This document shows, piece by piece, positions 28,299 through 38,020 of a DNA stretch of 64,000 nucleotides. Numbering within the stretch: position 1 is the first letter of the stretch; every line of letters begins with the position of its first letter. Origin of the DNA: Chloroherpetonaceae bacterium (lineage in GTDB: Bacteria; Bacteroidota; Chlorobiia; Chlorobiales; Chloroherpetonaceae); assembly GCA_028277445.1 (NCBI GenBank), contig JANQGG010000006.1:62001-126000 (forward strand). Reading direction: 5' to 3'. A model generated the notes under the pieces. The model was not told where the DNA came from. It ran no database searches and saw only the letters and a list, made by a program, of their open reading frames with translations. A program made the translations under genes and the position numbers.

Positions 28299-28862
28299 AT
28301 GGCCATTCTACCAATCAACACCATTGGCGACAAGGTTCTCAATAAAGTAGCCAAGCCTTTAAAAGCAATCACATCCGAACATAAGACTTTGATTGAAAAT
28401 ATGTTTGAAACCATGTACCAGGCCGAAGGTATTGGTCTGGCCGGGCCGCAGGTTGGTAAATCGTTACGTGTGTTTGTGATTGATCTATCGGTTATGGAGG
28501 ATTTCAAAGATGAAAAACCGATGGCATTTATTAATCCGCAGATTTTGGAAACTGGGGGTATGGCTACAATGGAAGAAGGGTGTTTAAGTGTGCCGGGGAT
28601 CAGGGAAGAAGTTAAACGCCCGGAAATGATTAAAATTAAATATCGCGATGAAGATTTTAAGGAGCATGTTGAAGTCTTCCATGGATTGAAAGCACGGGTT
28701 ATTCAGCATGAGTATGAGCATTTAACCGGTAATTTGTTTGTCAATAACCTCGATAGCCGCACAAAACGGAAAATTAAAGACGATATTGAAGCCATAAAGC
28801 ATGGCAATGTAGATATAACGTACCAAATTGTTGAAAAACCAAAAGCCTTACAACATTCGTGA
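28299..28862 (+). CDS. def: Peptide deformylase
   Basis: Removes the formyl group from nascent proteins. All three metal-site motifs are present: GIGLAGPQVG, EGCLSVPG (metal Cys) and QHEYEHLTG (HExxH). The second His motif has Glu where Asp is commoner (HEYDH), a conservative change outside the metal ligands. I prefer ATG 28299, where the normal N-terminus MAILPINTIGD begins, over the TTG/ATG frame to 28269. The stop overlaps the GTG start of fmt by four bases, so translation is coupled. Confidence 0.96.
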   Translation: MAILPINTIGDKVLNKVAKPLKAITSEHKTLIENMFETMYQAEGIGLAGPQVGKSLRVFVIDLSVMEDFKDEKPMAFINPQILETGGMATMEEGCLSVPGIREEVKRPEMIKIKYRDEDFKEHVEVFHGLKARVIQHEYEHLTGNLFVNNLDSRTKRKIKDDIEAIKHGNVDITYQIVEKPKALQHS

Positions 28863-29791
28863 ATATCATATTTATGGGAACGCCGGACTTTTCAGTTCCC
28901 TCGCTTCAAGCCATTGCCGATTTAGATTTCGTTGATATAAGCTTAGTGGTTACAAGTCCGGATAAACCCCGCCGATCGCAAAAAAGTGACCCAATTCCAA
29001 CACCGGTTAAAATCAAAGCCAAAGAGCTTGGATTGAACGTCCTTGAAGTTGACGACGTGAAAGAGCCTGATTTTGCAAAAACCATTGAAACCTACACTCC
29101 CGATGTGATTGTGGTGGTGGCGTTTAGAATATTGCCCGAACAGGTCTTTACATTAGCTAAAAAAGGCACATTTAATTTACACGCGTCGTTGCTTCCGAAA
29201 TTTCGCGGCGCTGCGCCCATCAATTGGGCGATCATGCAGGGCGAAACAAAAACAGGGGTTACCACATTCTTTATTGAAAAAAAAGTGGATACCGGTGAAA
29301 TGATTCTTCAAAAAGAAATGCCAATTGAGCCGGATGCTACCGCAAGTGATCTTGCCAAAGCCCTTTCTGTATTAGGCGCCGAAGCAGTGGTTGAAACCTT
29401 AACGCGTATTGAAGAAAACCGTGTTCAGCTCCAGCAACAGGATAACAACCTGGCTTCAAAAGCCCCCAAATTGTTTAAAGAAAACACGCAACTAAACTGG
29501 GCGCAAACGCCTGAGCAGGTAGTGAATTTTGTGCGTGGGCTTGCCGACCGGCCAACAGCATGGACTGTGTTTAACGGTAAATCCGTTAAAATTTTTAAAG
29601 CAAAAATCTATTCCGATCCCCCTATTTTGGATGAACCTGGCAAATGGCTTGTTCAAAACGATAAACTTATTATAGCCTGTATGGATGGCGCGGTTGAAAT
29701 CCTATCACTGCAATTGGAAGGTAAAAAACGCCTTTCAGCTTCTGACTTTCTTCGTGGGTATCGCCTGAATGGAAATGAAAGGTTCGAATAA
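28859..29791 (+). CDS. fmt: Methionyl-tRNA formyltransferase
   Basis: Formylates initiator Met-tRNA using 10-formyl-THF. Motifs: IIFMGTPDFSVPSL at the N-terminus, catalytic Asn and His in FNLHASLLPKFRGAAPI, and the Asp in FIEKKVDTGEM. The C-terminal tRNA-binding domain includes LNWAQTPEQVVNFVRGL. It starts at GTG inside the end of def (GTGA overlap). The def-fmt pair is conserved in bacteria. Confidence 0.97.
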   Translation: MNIIFMGTPDFSVPSLQAIADLDFVDISLVVTSPDKPRRSQKSDPIPTPVKIKAKELGLNVLEVDDVKEPDFAKTIETYTPDVIVVVAFRILPEQVFTLAKKGTFNLHASLLPKFRGAAPINWAIMQGETKTGVTTFFIEKKVDTGEMILQKEMPIEPDATASDLAKALSVLGAEAVVETLTRIEENRVQLQQQDNNLASKAPKLFKENTQLNWAQTPEQVVNFVRGLADRPTAWTVFNGKSVKIFKAKIYSDPPILDEPGKWLVQNDKLIIACMDGAVEILSLQLEGKKRLSASDFLRGYRLNGNERFE

Positions 29792-29861
29792 ATAAAACAA
29801 ATCTGGACTTTTTGTTATATTCAACGCTTTGCAGATTTAGCTTACATTCATAAAACCATTT

Positions 29862-31673
29862 ATGGCTCAGACGAACGAAAACGTAAATATTAGGAATTTT
29901 TGCATCATAGCCCATATTGATCATGGCAAATCAACATTGGCCGACCGGCTTTTGGAAGTAACCAAAACCGTGCATGATCGTGAAATGATGGATCAGGTTT
30001 TGGATGATATGGATTTGGAGCGCGAGCGTGGCATTACCATTAAGAGCCATGCCGTACAAATGAATTATCGCGCTAAATCCGACAAGTCGTACAAACTGAA
30101 TTTGATTGATACGCCCGGCCATGTGGATTTTAGCTACGAAGTTTCCCGGTCGCTGGCTGCTTGCGAAGGCGCGTTGTTGGTGGTTGATGCCTCACAAGGC
30201 GTTGAAGCCCAAACCATTGCTAACCTGTATTTAGCGATTGAAGCGGGATTGGAGATCATTCCGGTGATTAATAAAATTGATCTGCCCTCTGCAGATCTTG
30301 AGAAAGTGTCATCGCAAATCATTGAGCTAATAGGATCAAAAAAAGAAGAAATTGTTCATGTTTCGGCCAAAAGCGGTATTGGCATAGACGACTTGTTGGA
30401 AGCCATTGTTGAACGCATTCCGGCTCCGGAAGTTAAAACCGATGCACCTTTAAGGGCTTTGATTTTTGACTCGGTGTTCGATACGTATCGCGGTGCAGTG
30501 GCCTACATTAGAATTGTTGAAGGCGTTCTAAAAAAGGGAAGCAAGGTTAAGTTTTTAGCCAACAATAAAGTATTTGTGGCTGAAGAGATCGGAACGCTGA
30601 GCTTGAAAAAAATCCCGCAAAAATCCCTCGAAGCAGGAAATGTTGGCTATTTGATTTGTTCAATTAAAGATGTTAAAGACGCTAAGGTTGGCGATACGGT
30701 AACAACGGCCGATAACCCATGCAAAGACCCTCTGCCCGGCTATCAGGAAGTTAAGCCGATGGTTTATAGCGGACTCTTCCCGGTTGATTCCGACGATTTT
30801 GAAGATTTGCGCGATTCACTGGATCGCTTGTCGCTTAATGATGCTTCGTTGATCTATACGCCTGAAACTTCGGCGGCATTAGGCTTTGGTTTCCGTTGCG
30901 GATTTTTGGGATTGCTTCATATGGAAATTATCCAGGAGCGTTTGGAGCGTGAATACCAAATCAGTATTATTACAACAGTTCCCAATGTGGAGTATAGGGT
31001 GATTAAAACCAATGGCGAAGAGATTTTGGTAGATAATCCCTCCAAAATGCCCGATCAGGCCACTGTAGCTTACATTGAAGAACCCTATATTTCCATGCAG
31101 ATTATAACCACATCGGAGTATATCGGCAATGTTATGAAGCTGGGTATGGAACGGCGTGGCGAGTACAAAGATACCAAATACCTCGATACCACGCGTGCCA
31201 GCATTCACTTTGAATTTCCGCTATCCGAGATCATCTTTGATTTCCACGATAAATTAAAATCAGTTTCCAAAGGTTATGCATCCATGGATTATGAGTATAG
31301 TGGGTATCGGGAATCCGAATTGGTAAAGTTGGATGTGCTTTTGAATGGCGAACAGGTTGATGCACTTTCAACCATTGTCCATAAATCCAAAGCCTATCAT
31401 TGGGGGCGAAAACTTTGCCAGAAATTAAAAGAAATTATTCCCAAGCAAATGTACGATATCGCCATTCAGGCGGCAATTGGCAATCGGGTGATTGCACGAG
31501 AAAGCATTAGCGCTCTGCGTAAAAATGTATTGGCAAAGTGTTATGGCGGCGATATATCCAGAAAACGAAAATTAATTGAAAAGCAAAAAGAAGGTAAAAA
31601 ACGCATGAAACAAGTTGGGCGAGTAGAAGTTCCTCAGGAAGCGTTTTTAGCTGTTCTTAGTGTCGATGAATAG
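29862..31673 (+). CDS. lepA: Elongation factor 4 (LepA)
   Basis: Ribosomal GTPase thought to back-translocate or assist ribosome assembly. 603 residues: the GTPase core has [31 protein letters not shown] and NKIDLP. Domain II and the EF-G-like domains follow, and the LepA-specific C-terminal domain ends in [17 protein letters not shown]-like sequence. It sits upstream of lepB, separated by 91 bases, as in many genomes. Confidence 0.98.
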   Translation: MAQTNENVNIRNFCIIAHIDHGKSTLADRLLEVTKTVHDREMMDQVLDDMDLERERGITIKSHAVQMNYRAKSDKSYKLNLIDTPGHVDFSYEVSRSLAACEGALLVVDASQGVEAQTIANLYLAIEAGLEIIPVINKIDLPSADLEKVSSQIIELIGSKKEEIVHVSAKSGIGIDDLLEAIVERIPAPEVKTDAPLRALIFDSVFDTYRGAVAYIRIVEGVLKKGSKVKFLANNKVFVAEEIGTLSLKKIPQKSLEAGNVGYLICSIKDVKDAKVGDTVTTADNPCKDPLPGYQEVKPMVYSGLFPVDSDDFEDLRDSLDRLSLNDASLIYTPETSAALGFGFRCGFLGLLHMEIIQERLEREYQISIITTVPNVEYRVIKTNGEEILVDNPSKMPDQATVAYIEEPYISMQIITTSEYIGNVMKLGMERRGEYKDTKYLDTTRASIHFEFPLSEIIFDFHDKLKSVSKGYASMDYEYSGYRESELVKLDVLLNGEQVDALSTIVHKSKAYHWGRKLCQKLKEIIPKQMYDIAIQAAIGNRVIARESISALRKNVLAKCYGGDISRKRKLIEKQKEGKKRMKQVGRVEVPQEAFLAVLSVDE

Positions 31674-31764
31674 TCGTCATATCCCAACTGGTAGGGCTTT
31701 TATATGGCGCTGATTTATTTTAAATAAACATAAATTTTATTCGGAAGGTTAATACAACCCAAGC

Positions 31765-32619
31765 ATGGCTGAAAGAAAATCAATACTAACCAAAGAAAAA
31801 TCAACGTTAAAAACTTCCCGTAACACCTCGCGCGAATGGTTTGAAGCGCTTATTTACGCTGCAATTGCAGCGGCAATCATCCGCACGTTTATCATTGAAG
31901 CTTATCGAATTCCAACCGGTTCAATGGAGGATACATTGCTAGCCGGTGACTTTTTGTTTGTCAATAAGTTTATTTATGGCGCCAGAGTGCCATTTACCGA
32001 TTGGCGATTGCCTAAATACAAAGAGGTTGAAGCCGGCGATATTGTGGTTTTTAAATTTCCAAAAGAAGAGGATGTTAATTACATCAAACGTTGTGTGGCC
32101 GGGCCGGGTGATACGTTTAAAGTTAAAGACAAACAGATTTATCTCAATGGTAAGCTTCAGCCATTACCTCCCGATGGCAAGTTTCTTGAAGGCCCTTTAC
32201 CGCCGGGATATCCCGATGTTAATATCTATCCGAGGTATTCAAAGTTTAATCGTGATAATTATGGCCCGATTACAGTACCCTACAAGGGACAAACCATTGA
32301 GCTAAACCGGAAAAATTTTCATTTGTACCGCGATCTCTTTTATTATGAAGGGCATGAAGCCACTCTCATGGGAAATGCGGTGGCGATTGATGGTAAGGTT
32401 AGCAAAACCTACACCATCCGGCAGGATTATTACTTTATGATGGGCGATAATCGCGATAACAGCCTTGATAGCAGATATTGGGGGTTTTTACCTCAATCCC
32501 ATGTCGTAGGATCGGCATTGATTATCTTTTGGTCGTGGGATCCGAACATAAATTTGCTAAACATTTTTGATAAAGTGGCCTCCATTCGTTGGAATCGGCC
32601 CGGTATGTTAATCGAATAA
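31765..32619 (+). CDS. lepB: Signal peptidase I
   Basis: Cleaves signal peptides of exported proteins at the inner membrane. One N-terminal membrane helix (about 26-44) is followed by the catalytic Ser (GSMEDTL, Ser 53) and Lys (YIKRCVAGPGD, Lys 108). The C-terminal box D/E GDNRDNSLDSRYWG is present. An insert between boxes D and E, about 80 residues and Pro/Tyr-rich, is the kind seen in Bacteroidota/Chlorobiota enzymes. Lies downstream of lepA. Confidence 0.96.
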   Translation: MAERKSILTKEKSTLKTSRNTSREWFEALIYAAIAAAIIRTFIIEAYRIPTGSMEDTLLAGDFLFVNKFIYGARVPFTDWRLPKYKEVEAGDIVVFKFPKEEDVNYIKRCVAGPGDTFKVKDKQIYLNGKLQPLPPDGKFLEGPLPPGYPDVNIYPRYSKFNRDNYGPITVPYKGQTIELNRKNFHLYRDLFYYEGHEATLMGNAVAIDGKVSKTYTIRQDYYFMMGDNRDNSLDSRYWGFLPQSHVVGSALIIFWSWDPNINLLNIFDKVASIRWNRPGMLIE

Positions 32620-32637
32620 CAAAAAACGGTACACATT

Positions 32638-33903
32638 TTGAGTTTAAGAATTATTCAGCTTTTTATAGCATTGGTTTTCTTTTCAGAACCACTATTGGCC
32701 GGCGGTGGTTCATTGTATTCACGGTTTGGCGTCGGTGATGTTCAGTATTTTGTTTCGCCTCAGGCCATTGGCATGGGCGGCGCGGGACTTGCTACAGGCA
32801 GTTCAAAGTACATCAACGCACAAAATCCGTCTTTGCTCGGCTACATTGATCAGACACGGATATCGGGACAAATTTTGTTTTCTACGCATTCGTTGGAAAG
32901 CGATTTTTCATCGGCAACTCAGACCGAAGGGAATTTTAACGGCACGGCGCTGGCAATTCCAATTAATCGGTTTGTGGTTTCGGTGGGATTGTACCCCTAT
33001 TCGCTGTTTAATTACGATCAGTCCGAAACTGGACAAATAAACGTACCGACCGGTGAAGCGGTTTCGTATCAATCCGATTTTGAAGGAACCGGCGGTCTTT
33101 CCTCAATTCCCATTTCTTTTGGAATTCACATAATGGAATCCCCGTCTTTGGGATCACTATATTTTGGCGCCGCTTATAATTTTATATTCGGTACGTTCGA
33201 AAAGAATGTCACCACAGAGTACTCGGATTTTTCATATGAAACGAGCGAAAAATATGAGCGCGATAATGTTAACGGCGCTAACTACACCCTTGGTTTTACT
33301 TATGAATTCCCCAAAGGACTGTTGTTAAAAAACGACAAATTATCCATCGGTGGATTTTATTCGGCTAAAGAAACATTAAACGCTGATCGTGAAATTATCC
33401 TTTCAACCGCAGCCGGAACCGATACTATTCAAACAGATAATGGCAATGATTTAACCATTCCACAGCGATTTGGATTGGGTTTGGCTTATGCGTTTAATTC
33501 AAAGCTTATGCTGGCTTTTGACTACCAAACCCAAAAATGGTCGTCGTTAAAATTCTTTGACGATGATGTTAGTTTTCGGAAGAATGCCAGTCGTGTAGGT
33601 GGCGGAATTGAGTACAAACCGACTTCCCTGCGCCGTAGCGGTTTCTTTAAAAAATTAACATACCGATTGGGCGCTTATGTCCTGAATCATAACATAAAAA
33701 TTCAAAACGAAGCCATTAATGAATATGGTTTTACCCTGGGATTTGGCATTCCATTGGCAGATGGAAATTCCATAATAGATGTTGGTTTGGAATATGCGTT
33801 AAAGGGAACGCGTGATGCGCAATTAATTCAGGAGGATATTTTCAGGATTAGCATATCGATGAGCGCCGGGGATACCTGGTTTTTGGAGCCGATCATTCAG
33901 TAA
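32638..33903 (+). CDS. Outer-membrane beta-barrel protein (PorV/FadL-like)
   Basis: The signal peptide ends at LLAGG; the start is TTG at 32638, since no in-frame ATG lies near. The first mature segment, SRFGVGDVQYFVSPQAIGMGGAGLA, has the GMGGA pattern of the FadL/PorV-like barrel family, followed by NPSLLGY. The rest alternates like barrel strands. The last residues are EPIIQ, without a terminal aromatic. The ligand is unknown. It follows lepB by 18 bases and could share its transcript. Confidence 0.7.
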   Translation: MSLRIIQLFIALVFFSEPLLAGGGSLYSRFGVGDVQYFVSPQAIGMGGAGLATGSSKYINAQNPSLLGYIDQTRISGQILFSTHSLESDFSSATQTEGNFNGTALAIPINRFVVSVGLYPYSLFNYDQSETGQINVPTGEAVSYQSDFEGTGGLSSIPISFGIHIMESPSLGSLYFGAAYNFIFGTFEKNVTTEYSDFSYETSEKYERDNVNGANYTLGFTYEFPKGLLLKNDKLSIGGFYSAKETLNADREIILSTAAGTDTIQTDNGNDLTIPQRFGLGLAYAFNSKLMLAFDYQTQKWSSLKFFDDDVSFRKNASRVGGGIEYKPTSLRRSGFFKKLTYRLGAYVLNHNIKIQNEAINEYGFTLGFGIPLADGNSIIDVGLEYALKGTRDAQLIQEDIFRISISMSAGDTWFLEPIIQ

Positions 33904-34797
33904 TTAATTTTTCCAGGAAATATCAACTGAACCGGCGCCGCTTTTTAAAAACATGATTAAAGATCCCTTGGTTTTGCCGTAGTTTTTGCTGTAATAAATG
34001 CCTTTTGATTTTTGAAAATCTTCCGGGAGAGAGACATTAGAAAAGAAATGGCTGGAGTGGTTAAGTTTAATACCCACGTCTTTGGGGATTAAAATGCTCA
34101 TATTCCCGGCATCGATGGTAATATCAATTTTTGCTTTCTTTTTAATTTTTCCCTCAAAATCCATGGTTACATCGGTAATCCCGCCATTAAATGTAAATTT
34201 ATCAAAATTGGCATGGCCGAGTCCCGTTAAAAAAAGCTGAGATGCACCGGTTGAAACATGCATATGTTTTAGTGTGATGGGATTTTTTCTGGAAAAAACA
34301 ACTTTAGAATTGCAGGCGCCGATGTTCATGTTCAACTTCGAAAGCTTTAATCCCGATAAATCAAACTCAGAGTTCGAAGAGCCCACGGAAATATTCAATT
34401 TAAGGGGTAATGAATCGGTTAGACTTAGGTTCAACGGGGCGATTGAGTGATCATCATGGGAAATATCTCCGAACAATTCCCAGCCGATCATTTTATGACG
34501 CGCAGAGGCATGCTTTTGCCTGGTATTGATCGTTAAATAGCCGTTTGCGTTTTTAACAAAGTAGTTGGTTGAAAGTTGAACGGGAAGATTTGATTTGGAA
34601 TGGTATTGATAGACTTGAGGGGATTGATGCGATTTAAGCACCAAATGGATCGATCCCACTTTAATATCCGCGTTGATGACTTTTTCTTCGGAAATCGGCT
34701 CGGTAAATTTTACCATTTGAGCCTCAAGGCTGAGAGTCAATAAGACATTTAAAACAAAAGCCTGTAGAAGAAAAAAAAGTGATGCAGAACGCTTCAT
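33904..34797 (-). CDS. Exported toastrack-like beta protein
   Basis: 297 residues with a signal peptide (FFLLQAFVLNVLLTLSLEAQ). The C-terminal 150 residues are a regular ladder of short beta strands with repeating patterns (LNISVGSSNSEFDLSGLKLSKLNM, VSTGASQLFLTGLGHANF) ending in VDISWKN. This resembles the DUF2154/DUF4097 toastrack type of stacked beta helix. No catalytic motif. It follows the 309-residue gene by 38 bases, in the same direction as the 7TMR-HD gene. Confidence 0.6.
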   Translation of the reverse strand: MKRSASLFFLLQAFVLNVLLTLSLEAQMVKFTEPISEEKVINADIKVGSIHLVLKSHQSPQVYQYHSKSNLPVQLSTNYFVKNANGYLTINTRQKHASARHKMIGWELFGDISHDDHSIAPLNLSLTDSLPLKLNISVGSSNSEFDLSGLKLSKLNMNIGACNSKVVFSRKNPITLKHMHVSTGASQLFLTGLGHANFDKFTFNGGITDVTMDFEGKIKKKAKIDITIDAGNMSILIPKDVGIKLNHSSHFFSNVSLPEDFQKSKGIYYSKNYGKTKGSLIMFLKSGAGSVDISWKN

Positions 34798-34835
34798 GAA
34801 AAGCCTAGTTAATGATTAAAGCTATAATAGATACA

Positions 34836-35765
34836 TCACTCAGAATTGGTTTGTTTCAATTCTGAAGAATCCGCGAAGATTTTTTTTAGTCCGTACCCCA
34901 ATCCAACCAAATGCCATGCATGCAATAAATGCTCGTTTTTTTCTGAAAGCTGAACGGATGGCCTAAAGACGGCAGCATAACTATAGTTAAAATGGTTTGA
35001 CGGGTAAAGTGTTGCAAAGTTGCACATGATCCGGTCATTCGTTTGATCCTGGCTAAGTTCCAAAGAAAAAACCAGTGAATCATGGGACGTATCCTTGTGT
35101 TTGTTGGCGGTTTGCCTTTCAGCGACGGTCTTTTTCGTTAAGACATTTAGCGAACGCATGGTTTTTTTGTGTGGCTGAACCGTCACATTCATCGTTAATT
35201 GCCAGGATTGTTGTTCCGAGCTAACAGAAAAACATTGTTTAGGTTTGATGAAAGGTATTAAAGAAGAACCGGGCTGTGAAACCGACGGGTAGTATTCGAA
35301 CGACGAGAATCCAAGATGTGTTGGCTGGGAGGCCTTTGGCGTCTTAACCGAAAGCCAAACTGAGTCGCTCATCAATGAAGCATACGCGATGGATTTATTA
35401 TGGAAGGGCTTAAGAACATGATCAATCATGGATTTAATATCGATGTTTTTGATGGTCACGCATGGCGATTGCAGAGCCAGTTTCAAAGAATCCTTATGAT
35501 GAATTTCCCAGGAAACCTCATGCGCCTCTATATGGTTAAGCCAAAAATCTGTGGATAATGAAGCAATCGTCATGTTAGACTCCAGCGTCGCCGAATCGTT
35601 GATTTGGCTTGAAAGATTTAGCGCATGGTTATTCAGATAAAGATTTAAGAACGAATGAAGGGTCAGATACGCCCACAAAAAAAGTGATCCGGGTGAAACC
35701 ATGAATGCAAAGCACCACTTTAAAATTGCGTTCATGTTGGGTGATTTAAAATTGTTGCCGTTCAT
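34836..35765 (-). CDS. Membrane-anchored protein of unknown family
   Basis: 309 residues that I cannot place. There is an N-terminal hydrophobic segment (WCFAFMVSPGSLFLWAYLTL, about 17-36), then a soluble domain with many Ser, Gln and Thr and a Pro-rich stretch. It starts four bases after the 7TMR-HD gene ends, so the two are likely translated from one message and may act together. The C-terminus ends SSELKQTNSE. Confidence 0.5.
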   Translation of the reverse strand: MNGNNFKSPNMNAILKWCFAFMVSPGSLFLWAYLTLHSFLNLYLNNHALNLSSQINDSATLESNMTIASLSTDFWLNHIEAHEVSWEIHHKDSLKLALQSPCVTIKNIDIKSMIDHVLKPFHNKSIAYASLMSDSVWLSVKTPKASQPTHLGFSSFEYYPSVSQPGSSLIPFIKPKQCFSVSSEQQSWQLTMNVTVQPHKKTMRSLNVLTKKTVAERQTANKHKDTSHDSLVFSLELSQDQTNDRIMCNFATLYPSNHFNYSYAAVFRPSVQLSEKNEHLLHAWHLVGLGYGLKKIFADSSELKQTNSE

Positions 35766-35769
35766 AGTT

Positions 35770-37956
35770 CTATAAGGTTTGTCCCGGGTACTTAATGCGT
35801 TTATGATGCGCGGCCAGAATGGTTTTGATAAAACTTTGCTTGATCATGTTGATTTCATCAAAAGTGATGGGGCATTCGGAAAATTGGTTTTCATCGTAGC
35901 GTTTGCGAATAACGGTATCCACAATTTCTGAAATGGCCTCTTCGGTATGATCGGTAAGCGAGCGAACCGACGCTTCAACACTATCGGCGAGCATTACTAT
36001 GGCGGTTTCTTTTGAATGCGGTTTCGGCCCAGGATACGTGTATTGGAAAATGTTTATGGATTCTTCCGGATGGAGTTTCAAAGCTTTCTGATAAAAAAAG
36101 TCAATAACCGATGTGCCATGATGTTGTGGGATAAAATCCAGCACTTTCTCCGGTAGCTTATGATTTTTACCAATGGCTAACCCGTCGCTTATATGACCAA
36201 TGATAATTTTACAACTGTTTTCAGGCGACATGGTATCGTGAGGATTTTTAGTCAGTTGATTTTCCGTAAAAAACTCGGGGTTATTTATTTTTCCGATATC
36301 ATGAAAGTACGAACCAACCCGGCATAAGAGTTGATTGGCGTTGATCTCAACGGCAGCCCGCTCCGATAAAACACTGACCATCATGGTGTGATGGAATGTC
36401 CCCGGCGCGTTGATTCCCATATCTCTTAACAGCGGATGATTAACATCGGAAAGCTCCAAAAGCGTTAAATCGGTTGTTATGCCAAAGAAACGTTCGATGA
36501 TCAGGATAAACGGGTAGATCAAAAAACAAAGCAGAGAACCAATTAAGGCAAAAAAGATATCGTTTAAAAGTTCCTCAAGAGGTCCAAGTCGTGAAAAGCT
36601 AAAGGCAAGAAGCGAAAGCGTGTAGCCAAAAAAAATAATTAGCACCGTAGCAAAAATTTGAATCCGGTGTTTAAGGTCTCGAATGCTAAATACAGCCAGC
36701 CCTCCGGCAAACATGCTTACCACGGCAAATTGAAAATCGTTGCCACGTATCGTTGCCGCTAAAAGCGCAATGGTAATGGTGCCAAAAAATCCCAATCGGG
36801 AGTCAAAAAGCGTGGTAAATAAGATCGCCGCAAGGCCGATGGGCACAATATAGGCCGAAAGCCACTCAAAATTCAGGGTGTATCGCGTGATGGAAAGTTC
36901 AAACAAAATGATCAGAAAAATGAGGCTGAGCAGGATGTTGTCGTAAAAGATTTTTTCCCGGAAGAAATAAATATAGATCACGAACAATCCGCTGATAATG
37001 ATGATAATAAGGAGCTTACCCAAGTAAATCTTTAACTCGCCGGTTTCGGCTTCGCGCTCCGTTTTGGTTTTCAGATAAGATTCCAGCATGCGTTTACCAA
37101 CCGGGGTGATTTTTTCACCTTTTGAGATGATGATTTCATTTTGGCGAACCAGTCCATCGGCGATGGGGACTTCTTTTTCCGCACGAACTATTGCCTGGCG
37201 CGTTTCTTTTTCATCAAAAATAATATTGGCATCAAGGTATCTTGCGGCAAGTTTGAGCGCCAGGTTTAAGGTGTCGTTGGCGTAATTTTGAGAGGGTTCA
37301 ACATTTAAAAGATGTTTTGTGAGCAAAGTTTTCAAAGTAACATAAGCTTCTAACGAATCGCGGAATGCCGAAACATTAAAAACGCGCTCTTCGCGGTCGT
37401 TTTCAGAGCGGATAACCAGGCGGGCGGCATTTAATTGACGCTTACTTTGATTTAAAATTCCATCGGATTTAATGGCGCGAATTTCTTTGGGGATCACGGT
37501 TCTTAATTTCCTGAAAAGCGAGGACGATTTCTTTGAAGACAACGATTGAATATAAGCGGTTTTAAAAATTGCAATTTCAGAGGTTGTTAGCTCCGTGGGT
37601 AGATTTTGATTGTCTCCTGAAGTGGAGGTTGGCGTATTGAGAAAATGTGAAGCGAGCGAGTCGATATGTTTTTGAAATGTGTCACGAGAAAATGATGACT
37701 CGTTCCTACGAAACACCGGTAAAACCGCCTCTCTGGCTTTGTTTTTTTGCGTTTGATAGGTTTTTTCATCTTTATAGATGGGGAATGTAAACGATGCGAT
37801 AAGATCGGGCTGAAGCCAGGTTGTGCCGACATCGAAATTTATGATCGGAAGTTGTTTTCGGGGAAACAAGGCGGTAACAACCGCAAGAAAGATTATAAAA
37901 ATCACCCAACGAACAACAGTGCTATCTTTGAAGGATTGTTTATCAAGTTTCATCAA
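35770..37956 (-). CDS. 7TMR-HD family phosphohydrolase (PgpH-like)
   Basis: 728 residues in the order: N-terminal helix (about 15-31), a large extracytoplasmic domain (about 45-300), seven membrane helices (about 315-490), then a cytosolic HD domain. HD metal residues are seen in FHHTMMV (His 522/523) and FHDIGK (His 552, Asp 553), with a later IPQHHGT. PgpH of this architecture degrades cyclic di-AMP, so that is the best guess, though no diadenylate cyclase is in this window. First gene of a three-gene minus-strand set. Confidence 0.9.
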   Translation of the reverse strand: MMKLDKQSFKDSTVVRWVIFIIFLAVVTALFPRKQLPIINFDVGTTWLQPDLIASFTFPIYKDEKTYQTQKNKAREAVLPVFRRNESSFSRDTFQKHIDSLASHFLNTPTSTSGDNQNLPTELTTSEIAIFKTAYIQSLSSKKSSSLFRKLRTVIPKEIRAIKSDGILNQSKRQLNAARLVIRSENDREERVFNVSAFRDSLEAYVTLKTLLTKHLLNVEPSQNYANDTLNLALKLAARYLDANIIFDEKETRQAIVRAEKEVPIADGLVRQNEIIISKGEKITPVGKRMLESYLKTKTEREAETGELKIYLGKLLIIIIISGLFVIYIYFFREKIFYDNILLSLIFLIILFELSITRYTLNFEWLSAYIVPIGLAAILFTTLFDSRLGFFGTITIALLAATIRGNDFQFAVVSMFAGGLAVFSIRDLKHRIQIFATVLIIFFGYTLSLLAFSFSRLGPLEELLNDIFFALIGSLLCFLIYPFILIIERFFGITTDLTLLELSDVNHPLLRDMGINAPGTFHHTMMVSVLSERAAVEINANQLLCRVGSYFHDIGKINNPEFFTENQLTKNPHDTMSPENSCKIIIGHISDGLAIGKNHKLPEKVLDFIPQHHGTSVIDFFYQKALKLHPEESINIFQYTYPGPKPHSKETAIVMLADSVEASVRSLTDHTEEAISEIVDTVIRKRYDENQFSECPITFDEINMIKQSFIKTILAAHHKRIKYPGQTL

Positions 37957-38020
37957 AATGTAAGCGTCATTTGTTATTTTCTAGGCTTAAACCAACATTG
38001 TTCATAAACCAAGGTGAAAA

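Noticed and set aside
28720-28745. Deformylase HEYEH instead of the usual HExDH
   Set aside because: The metal-binding HExxH is intact and the Asp-to-Glu change is conservative; not counted as unusual.
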